Of a stretch of DNA of 64,000 nt, positions 1 through 10,733 are shown in pieces. Position numbers and translations under genes: made by a program. Position 1 is the stretch's first letter. Each line of letters opens with the position of its first letter. The notes beneath the pieces were generated by a model. That model searched no databases. It was not told the origin of the DNA and saw nothing but the letters and a program-made list of their open reading frames with translations. This stretch comes from Calliphora vicina (taxonomy: Eukaryota > Arthropoda > Insecta > Diptera > Calliphoridae): positions 160,624,726 through 160,688,725 of the forward strand of contig NC_088780.1 in assembly GCF_958450345.1 (NCBI RefSeq), read 5' to 3'.

Positions 1-1490
1 TCTAAGATAATTATATCAAAGCATTTAACAGATTAAATTTGCTTATATAACTGCAACATGTTGCCATATCATTTAATTTCATAATATTTTAGCAAATCTT
101 TTAACCTTGTTTTTTAAGAGCTTACACTCATAAATTTTCAAATTTCCTTTACTTATGTTCTATTTCCTCTCCGTTTTGTTCCCTCTTAACAATTTCTAAA
201 CTTAAATAAATTATCAACTGCTCAAGGTTAACTAAACATTCAGCTATTTACAACAGAATAATGTAATAAAAACAACTCCACTTGACTCCTAAAGTTAAAA
301 GGAGAAAAACTCTATATATTTTTCTTAGATATAAAATCAACTCGAAAAATAATGTTAAATTTTATTCTATCATGATTAAGTGCCAATGAGGCTCTAGGGT
401 TTAGAAGTCATATTTAAATGTAAAAAAAACAAGCCATAGCTCTGAAAAAAATAACCATAAGAAACATTCAAAAGTTCAATAAATTTTCCTCATCTTGCAG
501 AGACCAAGAGACCATGTTTCACATGTTATATATATAAATTTTTTGCACAATGATGTAAATTATATTTATTACCAGCACAAGTCTACTATTGCCACAATGT
601 ATTGCAACCACACCACTACAGTACAGTTCATAAATGCCATGATAAATGATGTTTCTTTGAAATTTATTTTTTTGCTCTCAGCTTCTTTTGGTTACCAATG
701 AAGTTTGGTTCATGTAAAATATTTTTGCATGTTGTGGTACAAATAATGATATTGTAATATTGTTCTTTTTTTTTGAGGGGGACGGGAAACCGCGTCTTGT
801 TGTCTGGCCGAGGCTAGTTTTTCTTTATATATGTATATATTCTTCTCTTATTATTTTTTTGGTAGAAAAAGGCCTTGAACAGTAAATAAAGTTGAGCAGC
901 CAGCGAAAGAAAGCAGCAGGTGAATTATGACAGATTAAAGAAGTTATGCTTAAAAGAACAACTGAATTTGTTGAAGGTACTTGTAGGCCTTAAATTACAC
1001 AATTATCATACAATGGCAAAATTACACAATTATTTTATGTTTCTTTTTCTTATTTATTACCTTTGATCTTGTTTTTTTAATTTTTTCTTAAAAATTCTTT
1101 ATAATTTCCTGTGGTACCCAGAAATAAATATTTACAATGACTGCTAAACAATACAATAATTGTTGAAGTGAAACTGTACAAAACGTTGTCTTATAATTGT
1201 TAAGGGGAGGTTTCCTTTGAAACGTAATAAAGGAAATTTCCAGAAATATTTAAAGAACAAAACTTGTTGATAAAAAAACCAAGATTTTGATATAAATACT
1301 TTATTTCCTATTAAAGTTGTTTCTTTAGCTTACAGGCTTCAAGTTAAATTTTTTAATATAAGTTTTGAAAATGAAATTCAAAGAAGTCGTAGATGTTGCA
1401 ATTTTCAAATATATTTCTCAATTTTAGCAAAAACATTTAGGTTTTTAAAATGTTTATATGTATTTTTAGTTGATATTTATATACAAAAGA
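1..1490. other. AT-rich stretch without a recognisable gene
   Basis: Low-complexity A/T-rich DNA with many stops in all frames. A pyrimidine-rich tract ending in TTGCAG (about 484-500) resembles a splice acceptor and is followed by a 67-codon open frame (501-701). Its composition is not clearly coding and I recognise no protein, so I do not call an exon. A small GC-richer island lies at 775-815 (GGGGGACGGGAAACCGCG) with no assignable function. Confidence 0.6.
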
Positions 1491-1540
1491 ACACAGATTT
1501 GTGATAGCAACCGAATTTGTTGCACACATACATCGATTAT
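1491..1540. mobile_element. Truncated end of a TA-flanked MITE
   Basis: The phrase GTGATAGCAACCGAATTTGT here is nearly identical to the terminal part of the complete palindromic MITE at 35277-35523. Only one end is present, so this is a solitary or internally deleted copy. It shows that the family is repeated in this genome. Confidence 0.6.
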
Positions 1541-1931
1541 AATTTATTTAAAGAGAATACTAGATTTAGGGTTTTCTACCCATAACGTGACATTGCAAAT
1601 TGGTTGTAGATTCCACAAGATATATATTTAGAGTCCTTATGAAACCTAGAGATGACATAGATATGTCCGTCCGTTTGTCTGTCTTGAAAGTAATTTTTTT
1701 TAAATAAAGTTTTTTTACAAAATTTTATTTTTTGTAGTCTTATGTAACAGTTAAAGATAATTTTATTCTGGAAAGTGGAAAATCACCTTGTTGTTTTTTG
1801 TAAATAAATTGCTGTTACAATAAATTTAAAATTAATCCTTATAAGTCTTAGAGACAACATAGCTATGTCCGTCCGTTTGTCTGTCTTGAAAGTAAATTTT
1901 TAATAAATTTTAGTTTTTTGAGTTTTATATA

Positions 1932-2456
1932 TCTGTGGAGTTTGGACAAAACATCTTAAGTCGAGATAACAAAATATATTAGTTTTTTTTATAATAAAAC
2001 TAGCTTTTCAAAACGCTCCGTTTACACTAATCTGCTTCTTCTTACGAATATTAGTTTCTGAGATATCATAAAAAACAAATCAACTTATTGTGTGCCCTGA
2101 TAGGCTAGTCGATAATGTGCTAGACTATTAATCTGAAGGTTGCGGTTTCGATTCCCGCCAGAGACTCTGGGTGTAGCTGCAGGCAAGCAAAACGCTTCGC
2201 AGTTTGTGTTTGTTTTTAAAAAATAAAAAAATAAGAATTTGGAGTTGTTGTTGATTTGTTTTTGACAAAACAACTTAATTAGCAAAAACTGTTGAAATTA
2301 TCGATAATTATTTATCGTTTGTATAATTCTTTGAGACAAATAATAAAGTTCTTTAAGGAGAAATAATAAAATATTGATCGATAAATTCAACAGTTTTTGC
2401 GCTCTCCTGAAAAATTTGAAAATTCAACTTAAGTTGTTTTGTCAAAAGTTCACAGA
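1932..2456. mobile_element. MITE with ~30 bp inverted ends and TA duplication
   Basis: The ends are inverted repeats of about 30 bp with about 26 matches (left starts TCTGTGGAGTTTGGACAAAA; right ends TTTTGTCAAAAGTTCACAGA). TA lies immediately outside each end (1930-1931 and 2457-2458), the duplication typical of Tc1/mariner-superfamily elements. The tandem repeat around it resumes in phase after removal. A second internal inverted pair (GACAAAACAACTTAA at 2263 and its complement at 2431) gives it further foldback structure. No transposase frame is seen, so it is non-autonomous. Confidence 0.7.
2086..2240 (+). mobile_element. tRNA-derived SINE, inserted in the MITE
   Basis: The head resembles a tRNA, closest by eye to tRNA-Asn. 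There is an A-box-like TAGGCTAGTCGATAATG, an anticodon-arm-like TAGACTATTAATCTGA (a G to A change of GTT), and then a T-arm GCGGTTTCGATTCCCGC containing the B box. A short unrelated body (ctgggtgtagctgcaggc) and an A-rich tail (about 2217-2240) follow. That is the normal layout of a pol III SINE. The degraded acceptor stem argues against a functional tRNA gene. Target-site duplications are not clear. Confidence 0.65.
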
Positions 2457-2729
2457 TATGATTAAAGATAATTTTTTTTGGGAAATTGCAAAATAAATCA
2501 TAGTTCTCTGTAATTACAATAAAATTAAAATGAATCCTTATAAATCAGAGAGACGATATAGCTATGTCCATCCGTTTGTCTGAATTGAAAGTAAATTTTT
2601 TTTATTAAAGCTTTTTTTAGTTTTTGGCGTCCTATTTAACAATTAAAGATGATTTTATTCTGAAAATTGAAAAATTACCTTATTGTTCTTTGTAAATAAA
2701 TTGTTATTAAAATAAAACTAATTTTAACT

Positions 2730-4190
2730 TTTATTTTTGATGCTTTTTTCTGCATATTTGTGTCATATTTGCCAATTTTTGAGCTTTTTCGCTTGCTTAT
2801 TTTTTTTGTGCATCTTTAAATTTTCACAGGTAATATGATATGAACTCTGTTTACACTTTCTGTGAAGTGCGCTTAAATCAATATATAAACAGATATACAT
2901 TAAACACAATTTGCATTAAAAATTAGCCACTAAGTAAACCTATATTACACAGTAATTACCCTTATATACACATATCAAAGTAGTGCTTGCTTTACAACTT
3001 AAAATTATATATACTGAAGTGCTAATTTATGATTAAACTATGAATTTATTTTAATTTTACATTAATAACTTTCGATTCAACATGATTGAAATTAATCCCA
3101 TACAAATTAAAACCCTTTATAACAAAATAACACTTGATACTCATTAATAAGATATAAATACTTACTACATTTCACAAATTTTTAGAATTCCATTTAATTT
3201 TATAAATGTTTTTAACAATATTTCTTTATTTATTTTTAATATAAATCTTAATTAACTCATTTTATTTATTTTATTAAATTTGTTTATCTTTTTGCCATGA
3301 ATACATGAATACAGACACAATGATTATAATAGATTAATTAACAAGTCTTGAAAATGAAAACAAAAATAAAAATAAATATAAACAAATAATTAAACAGACA
3401 CACAATAAATACACTTGAATTACCAATAAGTGTCATGCTTGACGTATGAGTGATTTATAATTAAATTGATTTGATCAATACGTATACGCAATGTGTAAAA
3501 CATTACAGCATGAGAGTGTAATTCATACCACATTATGTTTGAGAGATGCTGTAACTTGTTGTCATTGGTATTTATAAATAGAGAATTTTACAACATTTAA
3601 TTTAAAATTAAGTTTATTTTTATTTAAATAATATAGGAAATAAATATAAAAAAAAATAGTTGATAGAAAGACAGCTAGAGAGCTGTCCGGTGTTCTGAAA
3701 AAAAAATAAAGATAATTATGATAAATTTAAACAAATTATTTGTCATTTACATACAATTGATGCTTTAAACAACAACGACAACACTTGTAGCAATAGCAGC
3801 AGCATTTATGATATGGACAATATTCAGGCAATTATTTAAATTGTAATTAACTCAGCTGGTGATGCAAGCAGCAATTGCAAAATGTGAAAAACACACAAAA
3901 AAAAAATTGTATAATAATAAAATCGACAATAATAATTTTAATAGATAGTTCAACTGTACCACCACATTGACAGTTGCTATGGCGAAAACAACTACATAAA
4001 CTGTATAAATATATAGAATTATATATATGTAACATAAATACATGCTATGCACAGCGGGAAGGCCCTATTGCAGTATTTCAGAATCATTATTACAACACAG
4101 CCTATGACCTTCATACAACCATTTACCATTAGATGGTCATACAGAATCACTATCTGAAGATGTTCCACAAATAGCATGTAAAACTAAAGT
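2730..4190. other. AT-rich stretch without a recognisable gene
   Basis: Mostly A/T-rich with short open frames only. It contains a perfect 7 bp hairpin (GACAGCT-AGAG-AGCTGTC, 3670-3687). A GC-richer piece at 4050-4190 is open on the minus strand for about 50 codons but matches nothing I recognise. Confidence 0.55.
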
Positions 4191-4252
4191 GAATTTTATT
4201 AACCCTCTAACCCTCCAACTTTAAAGAGCAAAAAAAAATTGTCGACTAATAT

Positions 4253-5416
4253 CACTAGTTTACAAATCAAACATTTTTGTTTGCTCATGGAATGAAACTT
4301 GTATTTTTGAGAAGAGCTAGGAACGCTAGTTAATTGACCATTTTTTGTTTCCCACCTATACGTCAACATTTTGAGATATATGGGTTTTTATTTTTCACCT
4401 GCCCTGAGTAATACTAATGCATACTGTAGTGTACCGAATTGTAGTAATTAAATATTTATATAGTTTTTGGGTACTCAATACTCTGGCGAAGCTACTAGAT
4501 ACTTTCAGAGTTGTATTCTTTTGACACATTCCAAAAAAAAAATAACGCGGAAAAAATAAATACTGTATAAAAGTACATCGTTCCTGTAGATAAACGTTAA
4601 TAAATCGCTATTAAATACAAAACCCTAAAGTAAAAACTGTTTTAAAATGTCTTCTAGAAACTGTAAAATAAACCCAGACTATTTATGTTTTATTTGCGGA
4701 AAAATTATTCAGTCAAATCGAGGTTTTCCTATAACATTAACACTGCAAAATGCTTATTTATATTAAAAAATTTCGTAAAAGCTTTAGATAAGACAAAACC
4801 AGCATTTCAATATTTATACAGCGTGTTCCTGAGTCTTTCTGAGGCTAAACTAAAAGAAGGGATATTTGCGGGTCCTCAAATATGAAAAATTTTGGTTGAT
4901 ACCAAATTTGAGTGTCTATTAATCGATGTTGAAAATGCAGCATGGAATTCTTTTAAACTTTTTGTTTAAGAATTTTTGGGGAATAAGAATTTATTACATA
5001 ATTTTGAACTGATGAGTGTAAATATATCGCTCAAAATTCACTTTAACATTCTCATTTGGATTTTTCCCGGAAAACCCCGGACACATGAGTGACGAACATG
5101 GAGAGCGTTTCCATAAAGATTTGAGGTTTTTCGAGAGGAATTATCAAGGGTTTTGGGATCAGAATATGCTAGGAGACTACTGTTGGAGTGTCGTGAGGGA
5201 GACAAATGAAAACAATTATAAAAAGAGGACTAAAACACTTGACTTTTAATTTTTTTGTCCTAATTTAAAGTACATTTTTATATGTTTCGTTTTTAATAAA
5301 TATCTCAAAAGTTTGACGTCCAGGATTTTTTTTAACATTTTTTTCGAATTTAGAAGACCTAAATACACAAATCCCCATATGTTTCAATTCATGAGCAAAA
5401 ACCTTGTAAACTAGTG
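4253..5416 (+). mobile_element. TIR-flanked element carrying a CFICGK/ERFHKD-family pseudogene
   Basis: The flanks are imperfect inverted repeats over about 130-150 bp. CACTAGTTTACAA occurs at 4253-4265 and its complement at 5404-5416. Next come TTTGCTCATGRA / TTGAAAC blocks, then GTCAACATTTTGAGATAT on the left against GTCAAACTTTTGAGATAT (complement) on the right. The decayed reading frame at 4647-5249 lies between them. This arrangement indicates a DNA transposon copy whose cargo is that protein. The precise outer ends and target duplication are not settled. Confidence 0.6.
4647..5249 (+). pseudogene. Pseudogene of a CFICGK...ERFHKD family protein (function unknown)
   Basis: An ATG opens a short N-terminal segment with a zinc-finger-like C-F-I-C-G-K (4686-4703). 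The frame then breaks and resumes in another frame with NFVKALDK and KLKEGIFAGPQI, followed by NAAWNSF, EFLGNKN and SLKIHF. Another frame change brings EHGERFHKDLRFF (from 5094), YQGFWDQNMLGDYCWSV and a lysine-rich tail KKRTKTLDF before TAA. From memory this order matches the beginning and end of a family often predicted in arthropod and cnidarian genomes, usually several hundred residues longer, with no function known to me. The middle is deleted, and frameshifts and stops make it non-functional. Confidence 0.7.
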
Positions 5417-5859
5417 TATTTTTTAGGGTAATTATAACCCAACTAGCTGACCCGGTGCGCTTCGCCACCCCAATTAGAAGAAAGAAATAGTACTATCAAG
5501 TCTCACTTTGTGAATCTAATTGTAAATGTCTAACTTCATATTTCTGGGTCTATTATTATAGAAAATGCAAAATGTGTTCGTAATTTTAAATTTTTAGGTT
5601 TATTATTATAAAATATTCAAAAAGTACCATTGTAATAATGAAATAGTACCATTGATTATCACTTTCAAATTCGCATTCACTAAACCATAACCCGTCAAGT
5701 TTGAATTTTAGATTTGTATATCATTTCCTATATTATCAACTAATTTTGTTTCTATAATACTTAAGATTTAATAAATTATCACAAAACCGAAACCGATCGG
5801 TTTTTAATTTTTTAAAACCGAAACCGCGGTTTTCAAATTCTTCGATTTTTTGGAAACTC

Positions 5860-7660
5860 TAGGTCCATTATTATAGGAAATTCAAAAAAGTACCATTAGA
5901 ATATATAAAAAGTACCAAAAATCCCCCACTTGTGGTTTCCCACTCACTCGGGTCCATATAAGCTTAATTTCATGGCTTTAGGTTCATTGGTAAAGAAATT
6001 ACAAAAAGTACCATTCGAATAAAGAAAAATTACCAAAAAGTCTCCCCTAGAATTCTAACTCACTTAGGACCATGTATGCTTAATTTCTAGTTTGTAAGTC
6101 CATTGCTATAGAAAATTAAAAAAAAGTACCATTAGAATAAACAAAAGGTACCATGAGGTATCCGCTTGAATTTTCAATCACTTAGGACCATATACGCTTA
6201 ATTTCATATTTCTAGGTCCATTATATTATAGAAAATTCAAAAAGTACCATTAGAATATAGAAAAAGTACCAAAAAGCACCCACTTGTAGTTGCCCACCCA
6301 CTCGGGTCCGTATAACCTTTATTTAATGTTTCTAGGTTCATTGGTGAAGAAATTACAAAAAGTACCATTTGAAGAAAAAAAAAGTACCAAAAAGTCTCCC
6401 CCTAGACTTCTCACTCAATTAGGACCATATATGTTTAATTTCGTGTTTCTAAGTCCATTGTTATAGAAAATTCAAAAAAGTACCATTATAATATAGAAAA
6501 AGTACTAAAAAGTATACACTTGTGGTTTTCCAGTCACTCGGGTTCATATAAGCTTTATTTCATGATTCTAGGTTCATTGGTGAAGAAATTACAAAAAGTA
6601 CCATTCGAATAAAGAAAAAGTACCAAAAAGTCGCCCCCTAGAATTCTAACTCACTTAGGACCATATACGCTTAATTTCATATTTCTAGGTCCATTATATT
6701 ATAGAAAATTCAAAAAGTACCATTAGAATATAGAAAAAGTACCAAAAAGCACCCACTTGTAGTTTCCCACTCACTCGGTTCCATATAAGCTTTATTTCAT
6801 GTTTCTAGGTTCATTGGTGAAGAAATTACAAAAAGTACCAATCGAATAAAGAAAAAGTACCACAAAGTCTCCCCATAGAATTCTCACTTACTTAGGACCA
6901 TATATGATTAATTTCATGTTTCGAAGTTCATTGTTATAGAAAATTCAAAAAAGTACTATTAGAATAAACAAAAAGTACCAAAAAGTCTCCCCATAGAATT
7001 CTCACTCACTTAGGACCATATATGCTTAATTTCATGTCTCTAAGTCCATTGTTAAAGAAAATTCAAAAAAGTACCATTAGAATATAGAAAAAGTACCAAA
7101 AAGCCTACACTTGTGGTTTCCCACTCACTCGGTTCCACATAAGCTTTATTTCATGAAATTACAAAAAGTACCAATCGTATAAAGAAAAAGTACCAAAAAG
7201 TCTCCCCCTAGAATTATCACTTACTTAGGACCATATATGCTTAATTTCATGTTTCTAAGTCCATAGTTATAGAAAATTCAAAAAGTACCATTAGAATAAA
7301 GAAAAAGTACCAAAAAGTCTCCCCCTAGAATTCTCACTCACTTATGACCATATATGCTTAATTTCATGTTTCTAAGTCCATAGTTATAGAAAATTCAAAA
7401 AAGTACCATTAGAATATAGAAAAAGTACCAAAAAACCCACACTTGTGGTTTCCCACTCACTCGGTTTATTATAAGCTTTATTTCATGTTTCTAGGTTCAT
7501 TGGTGAAGAAATTACAAAAAGTACCATTCCAATAAAGAAAAAGTACCAAAAAGTCTCCCCCTAGAATTCTCACTCACTTAGGACCATATATGTTTAATTT
7601 CATGTTTCTAAGTCCATTATTATAGAAATTTCAAAAAAGTACCATTAGAAGAACAAAAAG
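5860..7660. repeat. ~118 bp minisatellite/satellite, about 15 units
   Basis: Units alternate between two types. One carries CACTCGGGTCCATATAAGCT (for example 5946, 6301, 6537, 6774, 7127, 7459). The other carries CACTTAGGACCATATATGCT (for example 6064, 6181, 6654, 7011, 7227, 7341, 7578). Each unit contains AAAAAGTACCATT and AAAAAGTACCAAAAAGT. The alternation suggests a dimeric higher-order unit that was amplified. Confidence 0.85.
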
Positions 7661-8701
7661 TACCTATAGTACAGTTCACACATTTTGGTACCTAAATATT
7701 ATCCCCTATTCCTAACACTAACTTCACTCAAATACATATCAGCTAACTTTAATGTCGATAACTGAAATAATTTAAAATGTTAAAAAAGTACCATTAGGAG
7801 AAAAGTACCAATTTCCCTTTTCTTACTTGAACACCCCTCAAGTTTGAAATTTAAAAATATTCCATTTTGCCAAAATTGTTTATGCTACAGGCATGTATCA
7901 TAATATTAAAATCTGTGTTAATGTGCCCAAGAATAAATATGTTTTAAAAAAAGTACCAAACTGTTTACCCGGATTTGGCCCAATATACACCTTGGTACTC
8001 GAGTTCCAAATAATATCCTGTTAGTTAATTTTTGTATGAATCCAGGAACCAACGTTAAAAAAATTATCAAAATTGGCTTAATAATTTCAAATATAATGTA
8101 TTTTCCCGATTTTATCCCCTTTTTGGTACCTTTTTTATCCCCATTGAGGTGGTACAATTTCATTCAAATAAATTTCTGTAACGTGGTGGGAGCTCATAAT
8201 AAAATATTCGTATGTCTATATCAAATTAGAGAAAAACATATTTTATGAAAAAGTACCAAAAATTAACACAATTTTTATCCCTTAAATGTTCGAATTTCCA
8301 AAAAGTACCAAACTTATATTTTTTATTTTTTGTTAATTAAAGAATACGATTTAAAATTTGTTTCTGTGTTTATTGGTTTAAAAGATACATAGGGTGCAAA
8401 AAAAGTACCAAAATACAGTTTTTACCCGTTTTCTCCCCTAAAAGTTTCGAATTTCCAAAAAGTACGAAACACCTGTCAGCTTATTTTTTAAATGGAGTAA
8501 CATGCTATATTAAGTTTTTTTGTATCTTTATTAGTTTTGAAGATATAAGGTTACCGAATTTACCCGTTTTTACCCTTTTTTACCCCCTAAACGTTCGAAT
8601 TTCCAAAAATCCCTTCTTATCGGATCATTTTGGGGAGGGAGGAACCCACAGTTAAAATTTCGTGATTCTAGCTTCAGCCGTTTGGGCTGTGCGATGATGA
8701 A

Positions 8702-8730
8702 TCAGTCAGTCAGTCAGTCAGTCAGTCAGT
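8702..8730. repeat. (GTCA)n microsatellite
   Basis: About seven perfect copies of the tetranucleotide TCAG, just inside the right end of the 5441-8757 element. Terminal microsatellites of this kind often form part of the mobile unit. Confidence 0.9.
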
Positions 8731-8949
8731 AACGTTACTCTTTTATATATATAGATAAACTCAGAACAGTATTTAGAAACTAATTTGCAAAATTAGCTTA
8801 GGAACGAGGAGCAAAAAGTGGAAGAGTGCCTCAGGGCACTGTTACCGGTTTAGGATACGATATTATTGAAAAACTAATGAAAAAGATAAAAAAAATTAAG
8901 AAATTTTTTTTTGCTTTCTGCAACGATACTTTAAAAACTATTTTTTCCA

Positions 8950-9150
8950 TTTCAGCAGCATAAATGAAGACGGCATTTTGAGTAAACACACTGAGTTTGT
9001 TGGTTTTTAGCATTGTTTGAACCATCTTTTTCCATCTTTTTTGCCTAACCGTATTGGAAAGTGGTTGGTATTGCCATAACGGACGTCATTACCTGGATTT
9101 TTTGCTCTTTCACCGACTTTTAAACTTCCTGGCTGTGGAGTAACAACAGA
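8950..9150 (-). pseudogene. piggyBac-like transposase, C-terminal cysteine-rich remnant
   Basis: Minus-strand translation gives DVRYGNTNHFPIRLGKKDGK followed by RWFKQC. After a frame shift KCRLHLCC occurs, encoded at about 8952-8975. HFP upstream of a C...K-CR-LHLC zinc-binding tail is the usual end of piggyBac-like transposases. The rest, including the DDD catalytic core, is missing, and stops and frameshifts are present. The assignment agrees with the nearby TTAA-CCCTCT terminus at 10563-10581. Confidence 0.6.
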
Positions 9151-9220
9151 TCATGATTCAAGGCGAATAATTTAATCCGTCTGCGGTCTATAGTTGTCAT
9201 TACTATCATTTTATTTTATA

Positions 9221-10130
9221 AAGAAGTGGCCACTTAAAATCCGTACGGACTAAAGCGAGCATAACTTTTAAATGAAACAACGTATGTTAACATTTTATAC
9301 ACGAAATTAAAGGCAATTTATTAAGTTTTAAAAAAAATATAACTGTAGGTTTATGTGTCTTTATTGCGAATAAATTTTCTGGCTTTTCTTCTTATGCCTC
9401 CCATTAATAGCTGCACAACTTTTCTTCCCACTTCTACCGTTATTCCAGCATATTTATTCCACTTTGTTCTCATCAAAATCTGGTTATTTACTGTACCTGC
9501 CCTCTTTTTCAATGTACGTTTAACAATTGCCCAATATATCTCGATCGGACGAAGATTTAGGCAATTTGTTTAATTGATGTGTTTTGGTATAACATCAATA
9601 TTACTCTCATTATACCACTTCATAGTTGTTTTTGAGTAATGACAACTTGTCGTTGAGTAATGATAACTTGGCTGAAACTTTGTATCAGATGTATGATGTC
9701 TTACAAATGACAGCAATCGCTTTTCCAAACTCTCTTTTTATATATAATTTTGAAAATTCTTTAAAAACATATCTGAAAAGCTTGACTCTTCAAACCGCAG
9801 CAGCGGTTTGCCTGCCAAATTAATATTTTTGTTCAATTTTACGTATTCATATTTAAAGGCCACACAACCTCGAGCTGCTGAGATGTAAAATTTTTGACCT
9901 GATATCTGCCGACAAAGTCGGATTTTCTAGATATTTGTGCACAATTTTATTTCTATCTTCATTTTCCATTGTGTCTACACTTTTTAAAACTAAACAAAAT
10001 GACTTGCAATTCATTGTAGAGTAATGGTAGATTTGTTGTTAAAAATCTGTGTAAATCTTTTTCCATTTTGATAACAGGGGGCGATGTTATGATTACTATA
10101 GTGCGTACGGATTTTATGTGGCCACTTCTT
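9221..10130 (-). mobile_element. Internally deleted Tc1/mariner-superfamily element, 910 bp
   Basis: The left end AAGAAGTGGCCACTTAAAAT and the right end, read as complement, AAGAAGTGGCCACATAAAAT continue into CCGTACG. About 27 of 30 positions match. TA flanks both ends (9219-9220 and 10131-10132), the expected duplication for this superfamily. A minus-strand transposase relic with its N-terminus and C-terminus but no middle lies inside. Confidence 0.75.
9355..9969 (-). pseudogene. Tc1/mariner/pogo-like transposase relic
   Basis: The frame starts with MENEDRNKIVHKYLENPTLS, matching the first helices of a helix-turn-helix DNA-binding domain. It then breaks. Near 9527-9573 it resumes as NCLNLRPIEIYWAIVKRTLK, the conserved block around the third catalytic residue of these DDE transposases, followed by a lysine/arginine-rich C-terminus. 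The central catalytic aspartates are deleted and several stops interrupt the frame. It is non-functional but its ancestry is clear. Confidence 0.7.
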
Positions 10131-10733
10131 TATAACAAAAATGTAATAACCTATGAAATATAACACGGTGATAAATTTAGTCGCAACCCGCAACAGTGCC
10201 CTGAGGCACCCCTTAGTTTTTGCGTTCTCAACACTTTTGTTAATATTTTTTTTTGTTAATTGAACACTTACAAATGCATAGACTGAAAGAAGAATATCTT
10301 ACCTTTAAAAAAACAAATATTTCGAATAAATCGGGCGACAGAAAGACAGTATAATTTAGATTAAAAAAAATCACACACAAAATTTCTCGTGCTAAAACCC
10401 ACAAAACAGCCAACAGAACAAAAACTAAAAGTCCGAATGCATTTCGACCTTCAAGAGAAATGTTAACAATTCTATAAGTAAAGTCACCTTTAAATTAAAG
10501 AAAAAAATAATAATTACTTCTTGAGATAACTGGTGTTTTGTAAAGCATGCCTTTCGGCACTCTTGCGGGTGAGAGGGTTAAGTATATAAAATTTCAAAAA
10601 GTACTAAAAAGGTACCATTTTGTACTAGCATAATGATGATAATTCATCTAAAACTGTGATAAAAAAGTGGTCCACATTTTCGAAATTATGTAAAATTTTC
10701 TATTTAAACAAAATGTATCCAACTTTATAAAAT

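Larger units (their letters stand above)
1631..2720 (+). repeat. Degenerate ~175-200 bp tandem repeat, three units, interrupted by a transposon
   Basis: Three units each carry ATCCTTAT, then AGAGAC/TGAYATAG, then ATGTCCGTCCGTTTGTCT and GAAAGTAA, at about 1665, 1867 and 2566. Each continues into TTAAAGATAATTTTATTCTG and a stretch ending TGTAAATAAATTGYTRTT. Spacing is about 200 bp between units 1 and 2. Between 2 and 3 it is about 175 bp once the 525 bp insertion at 1932-2456 is subtracted. The GTCCGTCCGTTTGTCT phrase is shared with DINE-like dispersed repeats elsewhere in the window. Confidence 0.7.
5441..8757. mobile_element. 3.3 kb element with GCTTCGCC-type start and TATATATAGAT end
   Basis: It begins ACTAGCTGACCCGGTGCGCT followed by TCGCCACCCC. 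It ends with a (GTCA)n run, AACGTTACTC and TTTTATATATATAGAT. The same kind of start (ACTAGTTGTATACCGGCTTC) and end (TTTTATATATAG) bounds the shorter element at 10734-11226, so both probably belong to one class of non-coding mobile repeat. The interior is mostly ~118 bp tandem repeats (5860-7660), then a less regular zone with many AAAAAGTACCAAA and ACGTTCGAATTTCC phrases. No coding region or inverted ends are seen. I cannot name the superfamily. Confidence 0.5.
4199..10581 (-). mobile_element. Nested piggyBac-like element (inferred limits)
   Basis: Both ends read TTAA followed by CCCTCTMACCCKC (left 4199-4217; right reads as its complement at 10563-10581). TTAA duplications and CCCT-starting ends are the hallmark of piggyBac-superfamily elements. 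Inside, on the minus strand, is a piggyBac-type C-terminal cysteine-rich remnant (8950-9150). Two subterminal near-palindromes, GTGCCTCAGGGCAC, occur at about 8829 and 10196. Most of the coding region has been lost. Three other elements (4253-5416, 5441-8757, 9221-10130) appear inserted in it. Pairing of these two distant ends is inference; the left TTAACCCT could instead belong to the adjacent TIR element. Confidence 0.45.

Noticed and set aside
495..701. 68-codon frame preceded by a splice-acceptor-like tract
   Set aside because: Amino-acid content looks like translated AT-rich DNA and no donor or homology supports it. Kept only as a note in the stretch description.
2086..2165. A functional tRNA gene
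   Set aside because: The T-arm and anticodon arm are recognisable but the acceptor stem does not pair, and an A-rich tail and extra body follow, as in a SINE.
5860..7660. Regularly spaced repeats that might suggest a CRISPR array
   Set aside because: Repeat units are diverged, the entire ~118 bp unit repeats with no unique spacers, and the DNA is clearly eukaryotic.
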